A stretch of 64,000 nucleotides of DNA from Zea mays. Taxonomy: Eukaryota > Streptophyta > Magnoliopsida > Poales > Poaceae. The stretch covers positions 172,824,923 through 172,888,922 of the forward strand of contig NC_050097.1 in assembly GCF_902167145.1 (NCBI RefSeq), in the 5' to 3' direction. The notes beneath the pieces are model-generated. The model was not told where the DNA came from and searched no databases. It was given only the letters and a program-made list of their open reading frames with translations. Positions 10,298 through 21,084 of this stretch are shown here, one piece after another; the stretch's first letter is position 1, and each line of letters begins with the position of its first letter. The position numbers and the translations under genes were made by a program.

Positions 10298-13200
10298 TTA
10301 GCAAAAGAAATTTCTAGAATCAAGAATATTGAGCTCATGCCTAAGTCTGGTAAAAGATTGTTCATCAAGTGGCTTGGTAAAGATATCGGCTAATTGATCT
10401 TTAGTATTAATGTAAGAAATCTCGATATCCCCCTTTTGTTGGTGATCCCTAAGAAAATGATACCGAATGGCTATGTGCTTAGTGCGGCTATGCTCGACGG
10501 GATTGTCGGCCATTTTAATTGCACTCTCATTATCACATAGCAAAGGGACTTTGGTTAATTTGTAACCGTAGTCCCGCAGGGTTTGCCTCATCCAAAGCAA
10601 TTGCGCGCAACAATGTCCTGCGGCAATGTACTCGGCTTCGGCGGTGGAAAGAGCGACCGAATTTTGCTTCTTTGAAGCCCAAGACACCAAGGATCTTCCC
10701 AAGAACTGGCAAGTCCCCGATGTGCTCTTCCTATTGATTTTGCACCCCGCCCAATCGGCATCCGAATAACCAAGTAAATCAAATGTGGATCCCCGAGGGT
10801 ACCAAAGCCCAAACTTAGGGGTGTAAGCCAAATATCTCAAGATTCGTTTTACGGCCGTAAGGTGTGATTCCTTAGGGTCGGCTTGAAATCTTGCACACAT
10901 GCAAACGGAAAGCATAATGTCCGGTCGAGATGCACATAAATAAAGCAATGAACCAATCATCGACCGGTATACCTTTTGATCCACGGACTTACCTCCCGTG
11001 TCGAGGTCGAGATGCCCATTAGTTCCCATGGGTGTCTTGATGGGTTTGGCATCCTTCATCCCAAACTTAGCAAGAATGTCTTGAGTGTACTTCGTTTGGC
11101 TAATGAAGGTGCCCTCTTGGAGTTGCTTGACTTGGAATCCTAGAAAATACTTCAACTCCCCCATCATCGACATCTCGAATTTCTGTGTCATGATCCTACT
11201 AAACTCTTCACATGTAGACTCGTTAGTAGACCCAAATATAATATCATCAACATAAATTTGGCATACAAACAAGTCATTTTCAAGAGTTTTAGTAAAGAGT
11301 GTAGGATCGGCCTTGCCGACTTTGAAGCCATTAGCAATAAGGAAATCTCTAAGGCATTCATACCATGCTCTTGGGGCTTGCTTGAGCCCATAAAGCGCCT
11401 TAGAGAGCCTATAGACATGATTAGGATACTCACTGTCTTCAAAGCCGGGAGGTTGCTCAACATAGACCTCTTCCTTGATTGGTCCGTTGAGGAAGGCACT
11501 TTTCACGTCCATTTGATAGAGCTTAAAGCCATGGTAAGTAGCATAGGCCAATAATATGCGAATTGACTCAAGCCTAGCTACGGGTGCATAGGTTTCGCCG
11601 AAATCCAAACCTTCGACTTGTGAATACCCTTTGGCTACGAGTCGAGCTTTGTTCCTTGTCACCACACCATGCTCATCTTGCTTGTTGCGGAAGACCCATT
11701 TGGTTCCTACAACATTTTGGTTAGGACGTGGAACTAAATGCCAGACCTCATTCCTCGTGAAATTGTTGAGCTCCTCTTGCATCGCCACCACCCAATCCGA
11801 ATCTTGGAGAGCTTCCTCTACCCTGTGTGGCTCAATAGAGGAAACAAAAGAGTAATGTTCACAAAAATGAGCAACCCGAGATCGAGTAGTTACCCCCTTA
11901 TGAATGTCGCCGAGGATGGTGTCGTCGGGGTGATCTCGTTGGATTGCTTGGTGGACTCTTGGGTGTGGCGGTCTTGGTTCTTCCTCATCCTCCTTTTCTT
12001 GATCATTTGTATCTCCCCCTTGATCATTGCTATCATCTTGAGGTGGCTCGTCTTCTTGATTTTGCTCTTCATCATTTTGAGCCTCATCCTCATTTTGAGT
12101 TGGTGGAGATGCTTGCATGGAGGAGGATGGTTGATCTTGTGTACTTGGAGGCTCTTCGGATTCCTTAGGACACACATCCCCGATGGACATGTTCCTTAGC
12201 GCGATGCATGGAGCCTGTTCTTCACCTATCTCATCAAGATCAACTTGCTCTACTTGAGAGCCGTTAGTTTCATCAAACACAACGTCACAAGAGACTTCAA
12301 CTAGTCCAGTGGACTTGTTAAAGACCCTATATGCCCTTGTGTTTGAGTCATAACCAAGTAAAAAGCCTTCTACAGTTTTAGGAGCAAATTTAGATTTTCT
12401 ACCTCTTTTAATAAGAATGAAGCATTTGCTACCAAAAACTCTAAAATATGAAATGTTGGGCTTTTTACCGGTTAGGAGTTCATATGATGTCTTCTTAAGG
12501 ATTCGGTGAAGATATAACCGGTTGATGGCGTAGCAGGCGGTGTTGACCGCTTCGGCCCAAAACCGGTCCGGTGTCTTGTACTCATCAAGCATGGTTCTTG
12601 CCATGTCCAATAGAGTTCGATTCTTCCTCTCCACTACACCATTTTGTTGGGGCGTGTAGGGAGAGGAGAACTCATGCTTGATGCCCTCCTCCTCAAGGAA
12701 GCCTTCAATTTGAGAGTTCTTGAACTCCGTCCCATTGTCGCTTCTTATTTTCTTGATCCTTAAGCCGAACTCATTTTGAGCTCGTCTCAAGAATCCCTTT
12801 AAGGTCTCTTGAGTTTGAGATTTTTCCTGTAAAAAGAATACCCAAGTGAAGCGAGAATAATCATCCACAATAACTAGACAGTACTTACTCCCGCCGATGC
12901 TTATGTAAGCGATCGGGCCGAATAGATCCATGTGTAGGAGCTCCAGTGGCCTGTCAGTCGTCATTATGTTCTTGTGTGGATGATGAGTGCCAACTTGCTT
13001 CCCTGCTTGGCATGCGCTACAAATTCTGTCTTTCTCAAAATGAACATTGGTTAGTCCTAAAATGTGCTCTCCCTTTAGAAGCTTATGAAGATTCTTCATC
13101 CCAACATGGGCTAGTCGGCGGTGCCAGAGCCAACCCATGTTAGTCTTAGCAATTAAACATGTGTCGAGCTCAGCTCTATCAAAATCTACTAAGTATAGCT

Positions 13201-13543
13201 GACCCTCTAACACACCCTTAAATGCTATTGAATCATTACTTCTTCTAAAGACAGTGACACCTATATCAGTAAAAAGACAGTTGTAGCCCATTTGACATAA
13301 TTGGGAAACAGAAAGCAAGTTGTAATCTAATGAATCAACAAGAAAAACATTGGAAATGGAATGGTCAGGTGAAATAGCAATTTTACCCAAACCTTTGACC
13401 AACCCTTGATTTCCATCCCCAAATGTGATAGCTCGTTGGGGATCTTTGTTTTTCTCATATGAGGAGAACATCCTTTTCTCCCCGGTCATGTGGTTTGTGC
13501 ACCCGCTGTCGAGTATCCAACTTGAGCCCCCGGATGCATAAAC
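10298..13543 (-). CDS. pol: Sire-2 Pol: protease, integrase, reverse transcriptase, RNase H
   Basis: The frame opens at 13543, just after a TAG, and runs to the stop at 10298; the first ATG is at 13489. Upstream of that ATG lies the aspartic-protease motif LDSGCTNHM, so translation must enter from gag rather than start at the ATG. Numbered from the ATG: zinc-binding HRRLAH...CSAC near 123-160; integrase catalytic Asp188 (HMDLFGP), Asp251 (RSDNGTEF) and Glu287 (NGVVERKN), with 35 residues between the last two; a long acidic linker (about 430-530); reverse transcriptase with [11 protein letters not shown] and catalytic YVDDIIFG; RNase H with [16 protein letters not shown] and [10 protein letters not shown]. 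Integrase before reverse transcriptase defines copia. No stop or frameshift is seen, so the enzyme set looks functional. Confidence 0.93.
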   Translation of the reverse strand, partial: VYASGGSSWILDSGCTNHMTGEKRMFSSYEKNKDPQRAITFGDGNQGLVKGLGKIAISPDHSISNVFLVDSLDYNLLSVSQLCQMGYNCLFTDIGVTVFRRSNDSIAFKGVLEGQLYLVDFDRAELDTCLIAKTNMGWLWHRRLAHVGMKNLHKLLKGEHILGLTNVHFEKDRICSACQAGKQVGTHHPHKNIMTTDRPLELLHMDLFGPIAYISIGGSKYCLVIVDDYSRFTWVFFLQEKSQTQETLKGFLRRAQNEFGLRIKKIRSDNGTEFKNSQIEGFLEEEGIKHEFSSPYTPQQNGVVERKNRTLLDMARTMLDEYKTPDRFWAEAVNTACYAINRLYLHRILKKTSYELLTGKKPNISYFRVFGSKCFILIKRGRKSKFAPKTVEGFLLGYDSNTRAYRVFNKSTGLVEVSCDVVFDETNGSQVEQVDLDEIGEEQAPCIALRNMSIGDVCPKESEEPPSTQDQPSSSMQASPPTQNEDEAQNDEEQNQEDEPPQDDSNDQGGDTNDQEKEDEEEPRPPHPRVHQAIQRDHPDDTILGDIHKGVTTRSRVAHFCEHYSFVSSIEPHRVEEALQDSDWVVAMQEELNNFTRNEVWHLVPRPNQNVVGTKWVFRNKQDEHGVVTRNKARLVAKGYSQVEGLDFGETYAPVARLESIRILLAYATYHGFKLYQMDVKSAFLNGPIKEEVYVEQPPGFEDSEYPNHVYRLSKALYGLKQAPRAWYECLRDFLIANGFKVGKADPTLFTKTLENDLFVCQIYVDDIIFGSTNESTCEEFSRIMTQKFEMSMMGELKYFLGFQVKQLQEGTFISQTKYTQDILAKFGMKDAKPIKTPMGTNGHLDLDTGGKSVDQKVYRSMIGSLLYLCASRPDIMLSVCMCARFQADPKESHLTAVKRILRYLAYTPKFGLWYPRGSTFDLLGYSDADWAGCKINRKSTSGTCQFLGRSLVSWASKKQNSVALSTAEAEYIAAGHCCAQLLWMRQTLRDYGYKLTKVPLLCDNESAIKMADNPVEHSRTKHIAIRYHFLRDHQQKGDIEISYINTKDQLADIFTKPLDEQSFTRLRHELNILDSRNFFC

Positions 13544-13556
13544 CTACAAAACAAAT

Positions 13557-16241
13557 TTAGTTCTTGACTTTAGGTACCCAAACTATTTTGGGTCCTTTGG
13601 CATTAGATACAAGAACTTTGGGTACCCAAACACAAGTCTTGGAATCCTTGTGTTTGCCCCCAACAAATTTGGCAACTACTTTGCCGGATTTGCTAGTAAG
13701 CACATAAGATGCATCAAAAGTTTTAAATGAAATGGCATGATCATTTGATGCATTAGGAGTTTTCTTTCTAGGCAACTTGGCACGGGTTGGTTGCCTAGAG
13801 CTAGATGTCTCACCCTTATACATAAAAGCATGGTTAGGGCCAGAGTGAGACTTCCTAGAGTGAATTCTCCTAATTTTGCTCTCGGGATAACCGGCAGGGT
13901 ACAAAATGTAACCTTCGTTATCCTGAGGCATGGGAGCCTTGCCCTTAACAAAGTTAGATAAGTTCTTTGGAGGGGCATTAAGTTTGACATTGTCTCCCCT
14001 TTGGAAGCCAATGCCATCCTTGATGCCAGGGCGTCTCCCATTATAGAGCATGCTTCTAGCCAATTTAAATTTTTCATTTTCTAAGTCATGCTCTTTAATC
14101 TTGGCATTTAGTTGAGCTATGTGATCATTTTGTTTTTTAATTAAGGCTAGGTGATCATGGATAGCATCAACATTAATATCTCTACATCTAGTACAAATGG
14201 AAATATGCTCAACATTAGATGTAGAGGGTTTGCAAGATTTTAGTTCAACAACCTTAGTATGCAACATATCATTTTTAGTTCTAAGGTCGGAAATAGTAGC
14301 ATTGCAAACATCAAAATCCTTAGCCTTAGCAATTAGTTTCTCATTCTCATTTCTAAGGCTATCAATGGAAACATTTAACTCATCAATCCTAGCAAGCAAA
14401 TCAACGTTATCATTTCTAGGATCAATGCAAACATGAGAATCTACCTTAGTAATTAATTTAGCATTTTCATTTCTAAGGTTGGCAATAGTGTCATGGCACA
14501 TGCTTAGCTCACTAGATAATTTGTTACATTTTTCTACTTCTAGAGCATAAGCATTTTTAACCTTAACATGTTTCTTATTCTCTTTGATTAGGAAGTCCTC
14601 TTGGGAGTCCAAGAGATCATCCTTTTCATGGATGGCACTAATTAGTTCATTTAATTTTTCCTTTTGTTCTATGTTAAGGTTAGCAAAAAGAATGCGCAAG
14701 TTATCCTCCTCATTTTTATCATCATCCTCATCACTAGATGTTTCATATTTAGTGGAGGACCTTGATTTTACCTTCTTTTTGCCGTCCTTGGCCATGAGAC
14801 ACTTGTGGCCGACGTTGGGGAAGAGAAGGCCCTTGGTGACGGCGATGTTGGCGGCGTCCTCGTCGGAGGAGGAGTCGCTTGAGCTTTCGTCGGAGTCCCA
14901 CTCCCGACAAACATGGGCATCGCCGCCCTTCTTCTTGTAATACTTCTTCTCCTTTCTTCTTCCCCTCTTGTCGTCGCCCCTGTCACTGTCACTAGACATA
15001 GGACATTTTGCAATAAAGTGACCGGGCTTACCACACTTGTAGCAAACCTTCTTGGAACGGGGTTTGTAGTCCTTCCCCTTCCGTTGCTTGAGAATTTGCC
15101 GAAAGCTTTTGATGATTAGGGCCATCTCCTCGTTGTCGAGCTTGGAGGCGTCAATTGGTTGTCTACTTGGTGTAGACTCTTCCTTCTTCTCCTCCGTTGC
15201 CTTGAAGGCCACCGGTTGCGCCTCGGAGGTGGAAGGCTCGTCAAGCTCGTTGATCTTCTTGGAGCCCTTAATCATGCATTCAAAACTCACAAAATTCCCG
15301 ATAACTTCCTCGGGGGTCATTAGTGGATATCTAGGATTCCCACGAATTAATTGTACTTGAGTGGGGTTAAGGAAAATAAGAGCTCTTAGAATAACCTTAA
15401 CCACTTCGTGGTCATCCCACTTTGTGCTCCCGAGGTTGCGCACTTGGTTCACCAAGGTCTTGAGCCGGTTGTACATGTCTTGTGGCTCCTCCCCTTGGCG
15501 AAGACGGAAGCGACCGAGCTCCCCCTCGATCGTTTCCCGCTTGGTGATCTTGGTGAGTTCATCACCCTCGTGCGCCGTCTTGAGTAGGTCCCAAATTTCC
15601 TTGGCGTTCTTCAATCCTTGTACTTTGTTGTATTCCTCCTTGCTTAGGGAGGCAAGGAGGATGGTTGCGGCTTGGGAGTTGAAGTGCTCGATTTGGGCCA
15701 CTTCGTCCGTGTCATAGTCCTCATCCCCTATTGATGGTACCTGTACACCATACTCAACAACATCCCATATTCTTTTGTGGAGAGAGGTTAGATGAAATCG
15801 CATCAAGTTACTCCACATAGCATAATCTTCACCATTAAAAGTTGGTGGTTTGCCTAATGGGACGGAAAGTAAAGGTGTATGTTTAGGAATGCGAGGGTAG
15901 CGTAGGGGGATCTTACTATACTTCTTGCGCTCTTGGCGCTTAGAAGTGACGGAGGGCGCATCGGAGTCGGAGGTCGATGTTGATGAAGTGTCGGTCTCGT
16001 AGTAGACCACCTTCCTCATCCTCTTGTGCTTGTCGCCTTTCCGATGCGGCTTGTGGGAAGAAGATTTTTCCTTCTTCTCTTTGTGGTGAGAAGAAGATTT
16101 CTTCTCCTTCCCTTTGTTGGAGGAGCTCTTCTTCTTCTCCCTCCTTTTGGTGCGGGACTCTTCCGATGAAGTGCTCCCGTAGCTTGTAGTGGGCTTTTCG
16201 CCGGTCTCCATCTCCTTCTTGGCGTGATCTCCCGACATCAC
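13557..16241 (-). CDS. gag: Sire-2 Gag (894 aa, Sirevirus type)
   Basis: This is the structural protein that builds the particle packaging element RNA. The N-terminus (1-115) is Ser/Lys/Glu-rich and highly charged. Residues about 130-330 form the conserved copia gag core (KPPTFNGEDYAMWSNLMRFH). A CCHC zinc knuckle, CYKCGKPGHFIAKC, sits at 400-413. Residues about 530-740 have heptad-like leucine/asparagine repeats (repeated LRNEN), consistent with a coiled coil. The length is typical of Sireviruses, which have unusually long gags. ATG at 16241 follows the primer site by 31 bases; MM is the first Met pair. The stop TAA is at 13557-13559, and pol begins in another frame 13 bases on. Intact. Confidence 0.93.
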   Translation of the reverse strand: MMSGDHAKKEMETGEKPTTSYGSTSSEESRTKRREKKKSSSNKGKEKKSSSHHKEKKEKSSSHKPHRKGDKHKRMRKVVYYETDTSSTSTSDSDAPSVTSKRQERKKYSKIPLRYPRIPKHTPLLSVPLGKPPTFNGEDYAMWSNLMRFHLTSLHKRIWDVVEYGVQVPSIGDEDYDTDEVAQIEHFNSQAATILLASLSKEEYNKVQGLKNAKEIWDLLKTAHEGDELTKITKRETIEGELGRFRLRQGEEPQDMYNRLKTLVNQVRNLGSTKWDDHEVVKVILRALIFLNPTQVQLIRGNPRYPLMTPEEVIGNFVSFECMIKGSKKINELDEPSTSEAQPVAFKATEEKKEESTPSRQPIDASKLDNEEMALIIKSFRQILKQRKGKDYKPRSKKVCYKCGKPGHFIAKCPMSSDSDRGDDKRGRRKEKKYYKKKGGDAHVCREWDSDESSSDSSSDEDAANIAVTKGLLFPNVGHKCLMAKDGKKKVKSRSSTKYETSSDEDDDKNEEDNLRILFANLNIEQKEKLNELISAIHEKDDLLDSQEDFLIKENKKHVKVKNAYALEVEKCNKLSSELSMCHDTIANLRNENAKLITKVDSHVCIDPRNDNVDLLARIDELNVSIDSLRNENEKLIAKAKDFDVCNATISDLRTKNDMLHTKVVELKSCKPSTSNVEHISICTRCRDINVDAIHDHLALIKKQNDHIAQLNAKIKEHDLENEKFKLARSMLYNGRRPGIKDGIGFQRGDNVKLNAPPKNLSNFVKGKAPMPQDNEGYILYPAGYPESKIRRIHSRKSHSGPNHAFMYKGETSSSRQPTRAKLPRKKTPNASNDHAISFKTFDASYVLTSKSGKVVAKFVGGKHKDSKTCVWVPKVLVSNAKGPKIVWVPKVKN

Positions 16242-16272
16242 TTCGAGCGGTTAGGCTCTAATGAAGCACCGG

Positions 16273-16284
16273 GCTTTGATACCA
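16273..16284 (-). promoter_or_regulatory. Sire-2 primer-binding site
   Basis: Minus-strand TGGTATCAAAGC, 2 bases from the 5' LTR, complements the 3' end of initiator methionine tRNA (plant consensus TGGTATCAGAGC) with one mismatch. Confidence 0.9.
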
Positions 16285-16286
16285 AT

Positions 16287-17606
16287 TGATAGTCGCCTAG
16301 AGGGGGGTGAATAGGGCGAAACTGAAATTTATAAATATAAACACAACTACAAGCCGGGTTAGCGTTAGAAATATAAACGAGTCCGCGAGAGAGGGCGCAA
16401 AACAAATCCTAAGCGAATAAGCAAGTGAGACACGGAGATTTGTTTTACCGAGGTTCGGTTCTTGCAAACCTACTCCCCGTTGAGGAGGCCACAAAGGCCG
16501 GGTCTCTTTCAACCCTTCCCTCTCTCAAACGGTCCCACGGACCGAGTGAGCTTCTCTTCTCTAATCAAAGCCGGGAACAAAACTTCCCCGCAAGGGCCAC
16601 CACACAATTGGTGCCTCTTGCCTTGATTACAATGGAGTTGTGATCTCAAGAACAAGTGAGAAAGAAAAGAAGCAATCCAAGCGCAAGAGCTCAAATGAAC
16701 ACGGCAAATCACTCTCTCTAGTCACTAGGGTTTTGTGTGGAATTGGAGAGGATTTGATCTCTTTGAATGTGTCTAGAATTGAATGCCTAGAGCTCTTGTA
16801 GTAGTTGAGAAGTGGAAAACTTGGATGGCAATGAATGTGGGGTGGTTGGGGTATTTATAGCCCCAACCACCAAAAGTGACCGTTGGCTGGAGGCGTCTGC
16901 TCGATGGCGCACCGGACAGTCCGGTGCACACCGGACAGTCCGGTGCCCCTGCCACGTCATCACTGCCGTTGGATTCTAGCCGTTGGAGCTTCTGACTTGT
17001 GGGCCCGCCTGGGTGTCCGGTGCACACCGGACATGCACTGTTTGATGTCCGGTGCACCGGTATGGGCGATTCTGACTTCTGCGCGCGCTGCGCGCGCATT
17101 TAATGCACCGCAGGGAGCCGTTGGCGCCGCAGAGAGCCGTTGCTCCGCTGGTACACCGGACAGTCCGGTGCACACCGGACAGTCCGGTGAATTATAGCGG
17201 AGCGGCTGCCGCGCGAACCCGAGGCTGGCGAGTTCAGGAGATCGAGCTTCCTTGGAGCACCGGACATGTCCGGTGCACACCGGACAGTCCGGTGAATTAT
17301 AGCGCGCCGGCTTCCGAGAATTCCCGAGGGCGAAGAGTTTGAGTCTGAGTCCCTGGTGCACCGGACAGGTACTATTCACTGTCCGGTGGCACACCGGACA
17401 GTCCGGTGCGCCAGACCAGGGGTGCCCTCGGTTGCCCCTTTGCTCCTTTATTGAATCCAACACTTGATCTTTTTATTGGCTAGATGTGAACCTTTTGCAC
17501 CTGTATAACTTATACACTAGAGCAAACTAGTCAGTCCAATATTTGTGTTGGGCAATTCAACCACCAAAATTATTTAGGAACTAGGTGTAAGCCTAATTCC
17601 CTTTCA
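16287..17606 (-). repeat. Sire-2 5' LTR (1320 bp)
   Basis: This LTR is near-identical to 8103-9423 and carries the same palindrome cluster (about 16911-17410). It should contain the promoter of the element; I did not find an unambiguous TATA box to mark. Confidence 0.95.
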
Positions 17607-17611
17607 CTCTT
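17607..17611. repeat. Sire-2 target-site duplication, right copy
   Basis: CTCTT, identical to 8098-8102. Confidence 0.95.
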
Positions 17612-17702
17612 CTACGACAACACCCTTCCATGCCACACCCTAAAAACAATAGAATCTTGTCGATTAGTTCGCTGAGTTTGATTTTTGCTACTGATGATGA
17701 AG

Positions 17703-17823
17703 AAGGGAGGTTTGACCCCCGAGGAGGAGAAGACGCTCCTGGCTTACAATTTACTTCCTGGTGTTTACTTCATCGTGGGTTCAGTACTGGGCACTTTTGC
17801 GGGGTTGTTGGGTACCCACAAAG
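17703..17823 (+). CDS. Possible second coding exon of the unidentified small gene
   Basis: The stretch is open in the frame KGGLTPEEEKTLLAYNLLPG, followed by VYFIVGSVLGTFAGLLG, a hydrophobic segment long enough for one membrane span. A preceding ..GATGAAG| can act as acceptor and the segment ends CACAAAG|GTTGC, a donor. Joined in phase 0 to 7848-7904 it would give the start of a small membrane protein. If not spliced, the frame ends 12 codons later at TAA. An in-frame ATG ATG (17694) just upstream would also allow this to be a first exon. Family unknown; no further exon could be identified. Confidence 0.3.
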
Positions 17824-18684
17824 GTTGCTCACTCCCTCAGCTCTCGATTTAATATTTGATAATGTTAAAGCATGACATTCCTGAGAAAGCGATAATATTG
17901 TGTCAACAATCTGCGAGCACCAAATTGTGTTAAAAAAACATGCCAGGAGCATGACTGCGGCCTTGTATATCAAGGTTAAAACCTGAAATAGTATTCAATA
18001 GCCATACTCGTGCAAACCATCCACGATGGGGATTGGGGAGGACAGTATCTCTAGATAAAGTTCAAAGAACCATGGGTCATCTGGCAAGCAACATTATTCC
18101 ATTCTTATGGCTGTATTTTGAGAGCTCCTTCCCTAAATGTTGCACCATGGATGCTGTTGTTATGCTGCTATCAAGTGGGCACACCAGGGCAAACGAATTA
18201 TATTCTGCTTTTGTTATTGCTCCTACTTTTCAAGGATATTTGTATGCTTACCTTGCGCCAGCATTCTGCCATTGTTATTACTGTTCAATGATATATGTAT
18301 GTCCCTACCCTATCCTCTTACTAGCCACGGTGAATATGTTACTTTTGGAGCAATTTGGCTTAATTTATGTTTACAAATCTTGCTATGCTACTGTGCATTT
18401 GATGCATGTATAAAGGCACAACTCCCTCACATTTGAGTGTAGCCTTGGGCCATTTGAAGTGCTGGTGCCTCCCGTGATTTGTTCCTGAGTGCAGGCATGC
18501 TTGAGTTGTAGAGCTTGTTGTAGAAATGTTATATAAATAGTGGGGCTTGAACATTATAGTTACTGTTTTCCTAATCAGTAAAACAAGTCTCTATATGGTC
18601 AATGCATTTATTGGAGAGGGACAATGCAAGTCATCAGATTTTGACTACAGTTGATTCAATTAAGTGTCGTATAAACAAAACCGC
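17824..18684. other. AT-rich sequence, no gene seen
   Basis: I see no conserved coding frame or repeat here. ORFs of up to 126 codons (18033-18413) have no recognisable motif and are AT-rich, unlike neighbouring coding pieces. It may include introns or downstream sequence of the small gene to the left. Confidence 0.4.
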
Positions 18685-19261
18685 AAGTTCAGCCTGCTCG
18701 CCCGAACTCACCATGCTCCAAATCGTCGACCTCTCCTTCAACTGCTTCGACGGCACCATCCCCAATGAGCTTGCCAACCTCACCCACCTTGTTGCGCTCG
18801 ATCTCTTCAATAGCTCGTTGTCCGTTTGCTTTTCGGACCTCGGCCTCCCCGCGCTCTGGTTCCTCAACCTCTCCAACAAATGCCTCGACGAGACTGTGTC
18901 GGCGTCCCTCCTCCGGTTCACCGACACCGCCTTCGTCGGCAACAACCTCGCACGCCCGGCTCCGGCGCCACCGTCCCTCTGCCTTCTGACCTCGCCACAC
19001 CTTACGTTGCGAGGAGGCGGGCTAGGTTCAGTGAGGCAGGCCAGGCTCAGAGAGGCAGCCATCCTCGCCGTTGCCGTGGGCGGGTGCGTCATTGGGTTCG
19101 CCGTCGCTGTGCTGCTGCTCCTCGCCTTCTGCAACAGCACCAGGGAGAGGGCTATACTGATGATGCAGACAGCAGCGGGCTGTAGGAAGGTTCCTCCGGA
19201 GTTGCCCGAGCCGACATTCGACATCAACTTTGCGTGTGATGGCATACAACACCGCGGCTAG
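18685..19261 (+). pseudogene. LRR receptor-like kinase fragment lacking the kinase domain
   Basis: The 219-codon frame (first ATG 18602) shows two to three leucine-rich repeats (LQIVDLSFNCFDGTIPNELA, then LTHLVALDLFNSSL and LPALWFLNLSNKCLDET). A short Pro/Ala linker follows, then a hydrophobic membrane span AAILAVAVGGCVIGFAVAVL at about 19055-19135 followed by basic residues. This is the layout of the probable inactive receptor kinases of the At4g23740/At5g58300 type, where a kinase domain follows the span. Here the frame ends 42 codons after the span with no kinase motifs, and several LRR consensus positions are replaced (Asn to Ser, Asn to Cys). GC-rich third positions contrast with AT-rich flanks. 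It looks like a degenerate captured or duplicated fragment. Confidence 0.7.
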
Positions 19262-20278
19262 CTCTTAGCCTCTCACTCATCGTCGTCCACTTTGACTTGT
19301 GGCTCATCGACGTCGCCTTCTTCGACGGTGTCCGCCTCAACGCCAACGGTCGGTACCAATTCTCTTCTGCCACACATGTTGAGTTTGGTTCGATTTTTCA
19401 GTCAGTTGCGTGGTGTTGGCTCAGATCATGGAATGCTTGTTCTTAGATTCACTCCTCGAACATGTGGTTTTGTTAATTTCATTGTTTGCCTTTTTTGTGA
19501 ATTAGTGGTTTGATTGTTAGGTGACTGGGAGGCTTAATTGGTTTCAGCTTTCCACGGTGAATTGGTTGTTTGATTATTACGAATGGAACCATTGAGCACC
19601 TTTAAATAAATATAATGAGATCTTTGCCATGGTGGTTCCTGCTTTCCTACATTAGAAAGTGAAGCTGATTGAGCACCTCTGGAAGAAAGATAATGGAAAA
19701 TAGATCAGCAAATCTTTCATTGAATGAAGTCAGATGTAGTGTCGTAAAGATGAGCATAAAATCAAAGAAAAAAGAAGGCGTGTGAGAAACCCATGCTCTG
19801 GTTCCAACTTGGTTACCCTGTCCCCAGTTCTCACTAGCAAGGGAGTATGAAGAGGTCAAACTAGAGAGTTATTTTTCATAGTGCGACCAGGCAACCATAG
19901 GTCAAACTACACAGTTATTTTTCATAGTGCGAGAGTATGAAGAACAGAGAAAGAATTTAGGAGCAAGTGCAAGTTCGTGGACTATAAAATACTGCAAGGT
20001 CTGCATGTGTTTGCTTTTATGATTTTCCTTTGCTCGGTCTTGTCAATTATGTGGGAATTCGGTGAGGATGCATGCATTCTTATGTTGTTAAATCATTTAA
20101 ATGGGTCATTATTGGTACAGGGGTTGGAGACAAGCACAACCAAAGAAGGGCGGAAGTACTTTGAAGATATTACCGATCACAAAAAGGATTTGATGTGCGA
20201 GCCATATTGAGTTAACATTTAGCAAGAAACAGATTGCTGATAGGAAACAGTGGTTTACAAATTTTCAGGTTAGCTCTC
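19262..20278. other. No gene recognised; small GC-rich remnant at the left
   Basis: 19265-19420 remains GC-rich and one frame reads FFDGVRLNANGRYQFSSATH, perhaps another exon remnant, but I cannot name a family. The remainder is AT-rich without features. Confidence 0.35.
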
Positions 20279-20420
20279 ATTTGCTTCGTCCCAAATTATA
20301 AGGCATTTTGTCATTTATAGATTCATGATGTTTACTATGTATCTAGGCATAACATATATACGTAGTGAAAGCAATGAATCTAGAAAAACTAAAATATCTT
20401 ATAATTTGGAATGGAGGGAG
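20279..20420. mobile_element. Stowaway (Tc1/mariner) MITE
   Basis: The right end reads ATAATTTGGAATGGAGGGAG followed by TA, whose complement CTCCCTCCATTCCAAATTAT is the Stowaway terminus. The left end (TTCGTCCCAAATTATAAGGC) matches it inverted but its outermost bases are worn. Length about 142 bp; TA at the right is the expected target dinucleotide. Confidence 0.8.
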
Positions 20421-20422
20421 TA

Positions 20423-20799
20423 CATCTTTTCCCAGTCTGGCATGATCTGTTTCTGATGGATCAACACTAAATATGCAAATTGATATTCAGTCTAGAACAT
20501 ACAAGGGCCAACATGAAAAGCAAGTCAAGCATAGTGATCTTATCAACAAAGAGTTGATATTCAGTCTAAAACATACCGCTTTTAAAAGGTTGTCAAATGA
20601 AGTGTTTGTCTTTCATTATATCTAACCTCCTATTTGCTCCATCAGGCAAGTTGTATAGCGCCCGATAGGGCGCTGCCTTATTCTAGTCGAGATAAAAGCT
20701 AAAACCAAGAGGCCCAGAGTATGGGCTGCATGGCCTTCATTAGTAACTGTTTTAATTGCTATAGCAACTGCTTTTAATAATAACTTTTAATTGCTATAG
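20423..20799. other. AT-rich spacer between two MITEs
   Basis: No gene seen. It contains a short repeated phrase TTTTAATTGCTATAG (near 20752 and 20787). Confidence 0.4.
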
Positions 20800-20802
20800 T
20801 AA

Positions 20803-21081
20803 GGGCATATACAATGGGTGTCTTAAGTTGTGTTTTAGATTGTGTTTAGGGGGATGAATGTAAAAAAACTCAAGGCATGTATCTTGACGAAGACACAATG
20901 TCTTAGCTCTATGTTCGAGATAGGAGACTAGCTGATTGGTCACTTTAATTTATTGAATACTCTGATTGGTACAATAAATATGGTAAGACACATGTTTTAG
21001 ACATGACCACTGTATTATGTTGTGTTTTAGTTATGTCTTATACTTGGAGTACCGTGCAGCAGTGTCTAGGTTGTACATACC
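20803..21081. mobile_element. Tourist-type (PIF/Harbinger) MITE
   Basis: The terminal inverted repeats are GGGCATATACAA at the left and TTGTACATACCC at the right (complement GGGTATGTACAA). They are flanked by TAA at 20800-20802 and 21082-21084, the 3-bp target expected for Tourist elements. 279 bp, non-coding. Confidence 0.75.
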
Positions 21082-21084
21082 CTA

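Larger units (their letters stand above)
8103..17606 (-). mobile_element. Sire-2: complete, young Ty1/copia Sirevirus
   Basis: This is a 9.5-kb minus-strand element flanked by perfect CTCTT duplications. Order along its own strand: 5' LTR (17606-16287), primer site (16284-16273), gag (16241-13557), pol (13543-10298), long 3' non-coding region with repeated purine tracts, and 3' LTR (9423-8103). The LTRs differ by only about four substitutions plus one G-run length change by eye over 1.32 kb, so insertion is recent. Protease, integrase, reverse transcriptase and RNase H motifs are all present and gag and pol carry no internal stops. The element therefore looks autonomous. Domain order (integrase before reverse transcriptase), the long coiled-coil gag and the Met-tRNA primer site fit the maize Opie/Ji group. 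Confidence 0.95.

Noticed and set aside
11738..12199. Plus-strand ORFs over the Sire-2 pol linker, up to 153 codons
   Set aside because: Shadows of the acidic linker region of the minus-strand pol.
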